64,000 nucleotides of DNA from Bradyrhizobium sp. CCGE-LA001 (GTDB taxonomy: Bacteria; Pseudomonadota; Alphaproteobacteria; Rhizobiales; Xanthobacteraceae). The DNA lies in assembly GCF_000296215.2 (NCBI RefSeq), contig NZ_CP013949.1, positions 6,069,501 to 6,133,500 on the forward strand, given 5' to 3'. The notes below the pieces were generated by a model, which had not been told where the DNA came from, did no database searches, and was given only the letters and a program-made list of their open reading frames with translations. Below are positions 59,775 to 64,000 of the stretch, piece by piece. Position 1 is the first letter of the stretch. Every line of letters starts with the position of its first letter. The translations under genes and the position numbers were made by a program.

Positions 59775-60127
59775 GCAACAAAGGGGCGAAAACAACCCCA
59801 TGCACAGTAGAAGACCTGAGCAATCACAGGGGCTTAGCAAAGCGCGTCAACAGGCACCCCGAGGGGCGCGTTTGGCGCTTTGACTCGTCGGGCAAACCAG
59901 TGGCATGATGCCATTATTCCGAAATCCGGCAGCCGTCCCCAGAGCCGCGCTTTTCCGCGCAGCCCTCGCGTTCCGCCTCGATCCAGCGCCCTCCATGCGA
60001 TGCGCCTTCGGAACGTCAACGAGGACCCTTCCTCCTTGAAAACGCTTGAGGATTGCACCCCCGCCTCAGGCCCTGTAAACGAACCGCGCACCGTTGCCGG
60101 CCGCACCAAAGCGGCCGCCTCGCGGCG
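59775..60127. other. Gene-free stretch upstream of the tRNA
   Basis: No gene recognised. It contains an imperfect hairpin (GAGGGGCGCGTTTGGCGC) near 59862 and presumably the tRNA promoter. Confidence 0.5.
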
Positions 60128-60203
60128 GGGCCTGTAGCTCAATGGTTAGAGCCGGCCGCTCATAACGGTCTGGTTGCAGGTTCGAGTCCTGCCGGGCCCA
60201 CCA
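60128..60203 (+). tRNA. tRNA with CAU anticodon, probably tRNA-Ile2 (lysidine type)
   Basis: A full cloverleaf is seen in 76 bases with encoded CCA: acceptor GGGCCTG / CGGGCCC (one T-G pair), D arm GCTC...GAGC, anticodon stem GGCCG / CGGTC (a single G-C end pairing plus one G-T), loop CTCATAA with anticodon CAT, variable loop TGGTT, T arm GCAGG-TTCGAGT-CCTGC. CAU can be Met or, after lysidine modification, Ile2. The short D loop AATGGTTA and the G/C-rich acceptor resemble the E. coli Ile2 tRNA (GTGGTTAGAGC) more than elongator Met. The 3' end is a likely integration site for the island that follows. Confidence 0.93.
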
Positions 60204-60248
60204 ATGAAATCAAAGGCTTACGAGGATTCATTCCGGTTCATCGGAATC

Positions 60249-60272
60249 ACCGCACCAGAAACCGCACCAGAA
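60249..60272. repeat. 12-bp tandem direct repeat near the attachment site
   Basis: ACCGCACCAGAA is present twice in direct tandem, 46 bases after the tRNA end. Short direct repeats beside an attachment core can be integrase arm sites; it could also be chance. Confidence 0.45.
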
Positions 60273-60357
60273 ACAGTGCGCCTTTCGTTCGCAGGCTTGG
60301 TGCTACTCTTGATCGCCTGATGCCGACCTCATCAGAGAGCGGTGGCCACTTGCTCGG

Positions 60358-60628
60358 CTATTTGACTGCCGGCCGGCTTTTGTTGTCCGGCAGTCCTTTG
60401 ATGTTGGATGTGTCCTGCTACTGCACGCTCGGATTCGTGCCAATCGACGACCCCACGGTGTCGCCGGGCTTCACCGCTGACTGTTCTTGTTCCGGGCTGG
60501 CCCGCGATGCCGGTTCCTGAATTCTGCGCGCTCGGCGCTGCAGATGCGCTGGGCTGCGTCGTTTGAGCAAGGGCTGCCGAACCAGTCACGGCAAGCGCAA
60601 TCGCGAAACTGCTGACGATCGACTTCAT
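60358..60628 (-). pseudogene. Decayed gene for a small exported protein
   Basis: The start is good: MKSIVSSFAIALAVTGSAALAQ is a clear signal peptide, with AAGCC/GAGGAAAG upstream, followed by PSASAAPSAQNSGTGIAGQPG. After that the sensible reading moves to another frame: NKNSQR, then KPGDTVGSSIGTNPSVQ, an in-frame TAG, QDTSNIKGLPDNKSRPAVK and a final stop. Two frame changes and an internal stop are needed to join these, so the gene is broken. The pattern (short exported, NKN/KPGDTVG/IKGLP motifs) resembles small secreted proteins of this bacterial group; function unknown. Confidence 0.7.
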
Positions 60629-61126
60629 GGCTTTCCTCCAATCGGATTTCGTTGCAAAGCCCGCAAGTAATGGCCTCTGACGGCAGCAACGTGGTGCGGT
60701 TCAGCACGTTGCTAGAAGCGCCAGCGAATTTGCGCACGGTCCTCTCCGATTTCGAACAACACGTGCTCTCATCGCGCGAGAGGGGCCGTGCGAGCAGGTG
60801 CGCGTATGGCCGTGGTCGGGACCCGCGGCCGGGTCCTCGTCGGTGATACCGGGCGCGTGCTGGGACCGGAAGGAAATAGTTTCGGGATAGTTGCCAGTCC
60901 GCACGGCCGTATTCGACCGCCGGCTCCTGGAAGCTGTTGGTTTCCAATTGCGGGCAGACCTTCGTAGGTCTGGTCGGCGTATGAGCTCCATGTTGTTCGC
61001 GATCCGGCCCACGATCAGGGGCGTCCGGCATCGCCTCCCGGCAGGTCCATGTACTTCTCGGTGAACGACATCCTCCTTTTGCCATTCATCGAAGTGAGGT
61101 CCGCCTCGCCGAGCTCGCCGCCGACC
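60629..61126. other. Gene-free stretch between the decayed gene and the integrase
   Basis: Short open frames exist on both strands but none has a protein-like composition or family match. The region just after the integrase stop presumably contains attachment-related sites. Confidence 0.5.
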
Positions 61127-62371
61127 TCAAAGCGCAATCTCGTGGGACGCAAAATGCGGGGTCAACTGGTCACGGCTCGTTTTTTGAAGTGGACCAACAC
61201 CGCGTTTGGCTATTTTTTCGACTGCATCGGACAAGTAGTCTGGATGGTGATGGCCGTACGTGTTGAGCAGCACGTCGAGCGACATTCCGAGATAACCTGC
61301 GGCTTGCCAAGGATCCGCACCTCTTTGCATGAGCCAAGTCGCTGCGGTGTGTCGCAAAGTGTGAGGGGAGATTCCTGGACCGAGTCCTACAAGCCTAACG
61401 GCAGTCCTGAACGCCGTTTTGACCGAGCTCACAGGCTTTCCGTTGTACTCGACAAAGTGCTTTGCCCCTGGATCAATCCGATGCCAGCGTCGCAGGTGAG
61501 CAAGCAAGCGCAACGGGATCGGCACAGTCGGCTGCCGCTTGTTGGTCTTCACTGCGCCCTGCTTCAGACGATAGTAGCGACCTCGCTCCAGATCCACGTA
61601 TGAGCGACCAAGCGCTGGAATGGGGGATGCGGCAGCGATGGCCCCGGCACGGGTGCCGCTGTAGATTCCCAACAGGATGAAGCGAGCAAGATGTCGGAGC
61701 GGACGTTTGCTCGTTGGGACCTTTAGTTCATCCAACGGCTGACGCGAGCCCTTCTGCATTTCCCGATAGCGCCAGCAGGTCCAGATCAGTTTGGCCGCAT
61801 CGCTTCGCGTCAACCACTTGTCTCTCGGCTCGCCCTTCTCAGGCAAAGAGACCTTCACGATTTCCCGATGATACCCTTCATCTGCATGGTGTCCGATGGC
61901 GGCACGGAGATCTTCAAGGTCTCGGCGAGCACCGCCCCTTTTAACACGTTTTCTGGTGTAGGAGCGACATGCTTCGCCATTGACCTCGCCAAGCATTTTT
62001 GCGCCCCACCACACATTCAATCGCTCGATTCGCTTCTTGAACTTGCGGATATCTGGGATGGTATCTTCGTTTTCGAACTCGACCTTGAAGCGACTGCGAA
62101 GCTTATCTAGTTGCGCATCCAAATAAATTGAAAGGACATCAGCAACGGCGATAACGTCTATGTGCCGAACTCGTCGCTTGGGCGTGTACTTCGAGGTTAT
62201 GTAGTCCCTAAGTCTTTCTTCCGCGAGCGCAATCTCATCTGGAGCGCAGCCTGTGCTGACATCCCGTCCGTTGTCTCTGATGATCCATGTTGCTTGGTGA
62301 GTGACCTTCCCGTTTTTATCTCGGCGGGAGCCCTTAAGCTGTAGTCTAGCGCCCTTGCTTCTTCGCGGCAT
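61127..62371 (-). CDS. Tyrosine-family site-specific integrase (414 aa)
   Basis: Catalyses integration and excision of the island. Seen: an N-terminal arm-binding part (MPRRSKGARLQLKGSRRDK, TWIIRDNGRDVSTGCAPDE), a SAM-like core-binding domain (about 85-180), and a catalytic domain with Arg in GIYSGTRAGAIAAA (about 237), the HTLRHTAATW motif (about 337), and the nucleophile Tyr in LLNTYGHHHPDYL (about 370). All four catalytic residues are present, so it looks active. It reads toward the tRNA at 60128-60203. Its start overlaps the end of the excisionase-like gene by 175 bases. Confidence 0.93.
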   Translation of the reverse strand: MPRRSKGARLQLKGSRRDKNGKVTHQATWIIRDNGRDVSTGCAPDEIALAEERLRDYITSKYTPKRRVRHIDVIAVADVLSIYLDAQLDKLRSRFKVEFENEDTIPDIRKFKKRIERLNVWWGAKMLGEVNGEACRSYTRKRVKRGGARRDLEDLRAAIGHHADEGYHREIVKVSLPEKGEPRDKWLTRSDAAKLIWTCWRYREMQKGSRQPLDELKVPTSKRPLRHLARFILLGIYSGTRAGAIAAASPIPALGRSYVDLERGRYYRLKQGAVKTNKRQPTVPIPLRLLAHLRRWHRIDPGAKHFVEYNGKPVSSVKTAFRTAVRLVGLGPGISPHTLRHTAATWLMQRGADPWQAAGYLGMSLDVLLNTYGHHHPDYLSDAVEKIAKRGVGPLQKTSRDQLTPHFASHEIAL

Positions 62372-62568
62372 AGCTCTCGCATCCGTTCGATATGCGCCAG
62401 CGTTGTAAATTCCTTGCCGGCAATCCTTTCGGTGACCAGCCGGCCACGATCGCGCTCACGGCGCAGTCCCGCGACAGTCATTCCTCCCAAAGGAAACGCC
62501 ATCTTCACGGCATCAGCAAGGCGAAGAGGAGTATCAACTGTAATTTCAGGTTGCGTTCGATCTGGCAT
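62197..62568 (-). CDS. Excisionase-like DNA-binding protein upstream of the integrase (123 aa)
   Basis: Seen: TPLRLADAVKMAFPLGGMTVAGLRRERDRGRLVTERIAGKEFTTLAHIERMRELC, which looks like a helix-turn-helix of the AlpA/excisionase kind, a small wing with GKEFTT, then a basic tail (ALQMRLRSRKKDLGTT). ATG 62568 (MPDRTQPEITVD) is preferred; ATG 62610 is also open. The last 175 bases overlap the integrase start in a different frame, an unusually long overlap. Probable direction-control factor for the integrase. Confidence 0.7.
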   Translation of the reverse strand: MPDRTQPEITVDTPLRLADAVKMAFPLGGMTVAGLRRERDRGRLVTERIAGKEFTTLAHIERMRELCREEARALDYSLRAPAEIKTGRSLTKQHGSSETTDGMSAQAALQMRLRSRKKDLGTT

Positions 62569-62945
62569 CGACGCATTCAGCTGTGGTTGGAGCTCATAAG
62601 AGCAGACCAACCATCATTTACAGAGACTTACTTTCGCATAAAGTATCCGCTCTGCTTCATCGTAGAATCGAGCACGTCCTCGCGCAAACGATCGGGAGAG
62701 CGCAGGAAGGACAATATGGATCCGCGCCCGCAAAGGGGAGTTGGGTGCGAAGGCTTCTACGGAGGAGTGCTCCATCCGGCTGCCGCGAAAGCACCTGGTG
62801 TGCGAAAACATCCGCAATTCGCACACGTTGTGCCGCTTTGGGTCACCACCTTGCGGAGGTCCGGCTGAGATAGCCAGCGAAATCACAATCTACGGGCAGG
62901 CCTTGCCCCAGGGCCGGCGAGACGCCCCAACTGGGCACCAGAAGC
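62569..62945. other. Island DNA without a convincing gene
   Basis: A minus-strand open frame of 90 codons (62614-62886) covers part of this stretch but has no family resemblance. The promoter of the excisionase/integrase pair must lie here. Confidence 0.45.
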
Positions 62946-63233
62946 GTGAACGCAAAGAACGCTGATATCATAACGCGTGCGAGACGCGAGACACGGCTGC
63001 GCGTTCAAAGTGGTCCAATTGCCTCACACGCAACGCATCCTAAGCACTTGAGGGCACTCGTCAAGCGAATGGCCAATGAGCACTTGAAGGGACCGGTTCA
63101 TCATCGCGGCAAGCCCACGAACCCTGGCCGGGAGGCTGCATACTTTCTCGACCGCCTAGTCGCGATGGGTTCACATCGCAGGCTGTTGGCAGCTAGCATC
63201 GTCTTCATGGAGGTCGAGCAGAAGGCCGCCTAA
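62946..63233 (+). CDS. Possible small island protein, unknown (95 aa)
   Basis: Starts with GTG 62946 or an internal start; reads VNAKNADIITRARRE..., with a basic, His-rich middle (SHATHPKHLRALVKRMANEHLKGPVHHRGK) and a helical C-terminus (REAAYFLDRLVAMGSHRRLLAASIVFMEVEQ). Not recognised. The composition is protein-like in the C-terminal half only. Confidence 0.35.
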   Translation: MNAKNADIITRARRETRLRVQSGPIASHATHPKHLRALVKRMANEHLKGPVHHRGKPTNPGREAAYFLDRLVAMGSHRRLLAASIVFMEVEQKAA

Positions 63234-63770
63234 GGGTGCTTGTGATCGCGTGAGAAGGCCAAGAACGCGTCGTCATTGGAGATGGCGGAACAAGGACAAT
63301 CGCTATCACTCCCTGGATCGGCGTCATTCCAAAAAGCAATTCGCTCGCCGCCCCTTAACTCAGAAACACCGGGGGATCACTTCAGCCGACATGTATCTTC
63401 GAGGCAGCTGCAACTTCCAGAATTTGTTCGCCGTATGTTCGTCTAGAGCCCTGGATCTCCAGTTCTCGGTTCCACCCTGAGGTCCACAACGAAGATCGGC
63501 AACAACGATCGGGGAAAATTGCGACCTACTGGGCTAAAACGAACGAGCTACGGCGGCAGATCGTTGAAGCTGCGGACCGATCAAGCCTTGCCTGTTCAAA
63601 GCCGCCTCATTGACGGATTATGGCGGTCGAAAGCTCAGACTCCCAATGCAAAACAAACACCGAATGCTCATAAAGGCGCTCAAACTTCCAACCGAGCCTC
63701 TTCTGGAAAGGGTTCGTGATTAGATCATAGAACTAAAACAGCGGGCAGCGCATCGTGCTATCGGACTCTG
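63234..63770. other. Island DNA, no gene seen
   Basis: Lower GC than the chromosome; only short frames without family resemblance. Could hold remnants too decayed to recognise. Confidence 0.45.
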
Positions 63771-63950
63771 ATGACGACCGCGCCGCATCTGTCGTTCGGC
63801 ACGACGTCCGCGTCATTGATCTTGACACCAACAAGTCCCTGGTGGTTCGTATCACTGACCGCGGACCATGGATCCGCGGCCGCGTCCTCGAGTTCTGCTC
63901 GTCGCCGCGCGCAGCTTGGGATTATGATCGCGGCTACCGAGGTGCTGTAG
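63771..63950 (+). pseudogene. Remnant of an RlpA-like double-psi beta-barrel gene
   Basis: The RlpA-type signature can be read, but only by changing frame: MTTAPHLSFGT, then in the next frame VRVIDLDTNKSLVVRITDRGPWIRGRV, then back to the first frame for SSSARRRAQLGIM and a stop at 63948-63950. In intact proteins these pieces are continuous (…LPFGT-VRVTNL…VVVRVNDRGPF-RGRVIDLS…AA…LG). Two opposite frameshifts within about 130 bases mark a decayed gene; material after the stop (PSIVPTKKSNRPAG) may be its former tail. Confidence 0.72.
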
Positions 63951-64000
63951 CGTCCGTCCATCGTCCCTACGAAAAAAAGCAACCGGCCGGCGGGCACATG

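Larger units (their letters stand above)
60204..64000. mobile_element. Integrase-proximal end of a genomic island (continues past the window)
   Basis: Starts at the 3' end of a tRNA gene. It contains a tyrosine integrase pointing toward the tRNA, an excisionase-like gene, two decayed genes, and long stretches of lower-GC, sparsely coding DNA unlike the rest of the window. A second copy of the tRNA 3' end, which would mark the far boundary, is not found inside the window, so the island end lies to the right. Confidence 0.75.

Noticed and set aside
60128..60203. Elongator or initiator tRNA-Met
   Set aside because: Anticodon CAU fits Met too, but the D loop and acceptor stem resemble Ile2; initiator features (mismatched first pair, three G-C pairs in the anticodon stem) are absent. 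Not fully excluded.
60471..61085. 204-codon minus-strand open frame near the tRNA
   Set aside because: No recognisable domain, overlaps the start of the decayed secreted-protein gene in another frame, and its composition looks random.
62614..62886. 90-codon minus-strand open frame upstream of the excisionase-like gene
   Set aside because: No ribosome-binding site or family resemblance; lies in the likely promoter region of the island genes.
1..64000. CRISPR array
   Set aside because: No set of regularly spaced direct repeats with unique spacers was seen on either strand.

Overview
The window is high-GC chromosomal DNA. Its gene content is typical of a soil alphaproteobacterium of the Bradyrhizobium / Rhodopseudomonas group: two-subunit NAD-linked formate dehydrogenase, pobA and pcaHG aromatic catabolism, tcuAB, many orphan solute-binding proteins, and short palindromic intergenic repeats. 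The genus is inferred from content and codon style, not from a marker gene.

Layout. 1-7.8 kb: a minus-strand chemotaxis operon (STAS - cheY - cheA - cheW - mcp - cheW - mcp). The middle mcp carries a one-base frameshift. 8.0-12.2 kb: plus-strand signalling genes, namely a REC/HD-GYP c-di-GMP phosphodiesterase and an exported FecR-like protein paired with a CHASE2 adenylate/guanylate cyclase. 12.4-17.9 kb: 4-hydroxybenzoate to protocatechuate catabolism (pobA with an AraC regulator, pcaHG with a divergent LysR regulator), interrupted by a lone NYN-domain nuclease-like gene. 17.9-25.7 kb: pncB, a diguanylate cyclase, a TetR gene with a paired operator and a divergent small gene, and a 1134-residue LplT-Aas fusion. 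25.7-29.8 kb: dsbB with a tiny membrane protein, and tcuBA under a divergent GntR regulator. 29.8-34.1 kb: a five-gene catabolic operon of unknown substrate ending in its own IclR regulator. 34.2-35.8 kb: a HupE/UreJ-like membrane protein and a YbaK deacylase.

36-56.3 kb is the most coherent part and forms a formate and molybdenum/tungsten-cofactor district. It holds a two-subunit NAD formate dehydrogenase (fdsA, plus an fdsB that fuses the NuoE- and NuoF-type subunits), an oxalate/formate-type MFS carrier, and an NtrB/NtrC-type pair. Between the NtrB/C pair and the carrier gene lie a perfect -24/-12 sigma-54 promoter and two tandem 13-bp palindromes. The district continues with tusA-like, moeA, mobB, fdhD and mobA genes, then a MoeA-PBP fusion, a second MoeA-like protein, a tungstate-binding TupA and a helix-turn-helix regulator sharing the PBP-like domain. 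The inference is that formate is imported or made from oxalate, oxidised by a Mo- or W-containing enzyme, and that carrier expression is under signal-dependent sigma-54 control.

56.4-59.7 kb holds three orphan solute-binding proteins (branched-chain amino-acid type, TAXI, Bug/TctC). From 60.1 kb a CAU-anticodon tRNA (probably tRNA-Ile2) is followed by decayed genes, a tyrosine integrase with an overlapping excisionase-like gene, and sparsely coding, lower-GC DNA. This looks like the integrase end of a genomic island inserted at the tRNA 3' end and running beyond the window. No CRISPR array, rRNA or intact insertion sequence was seen.
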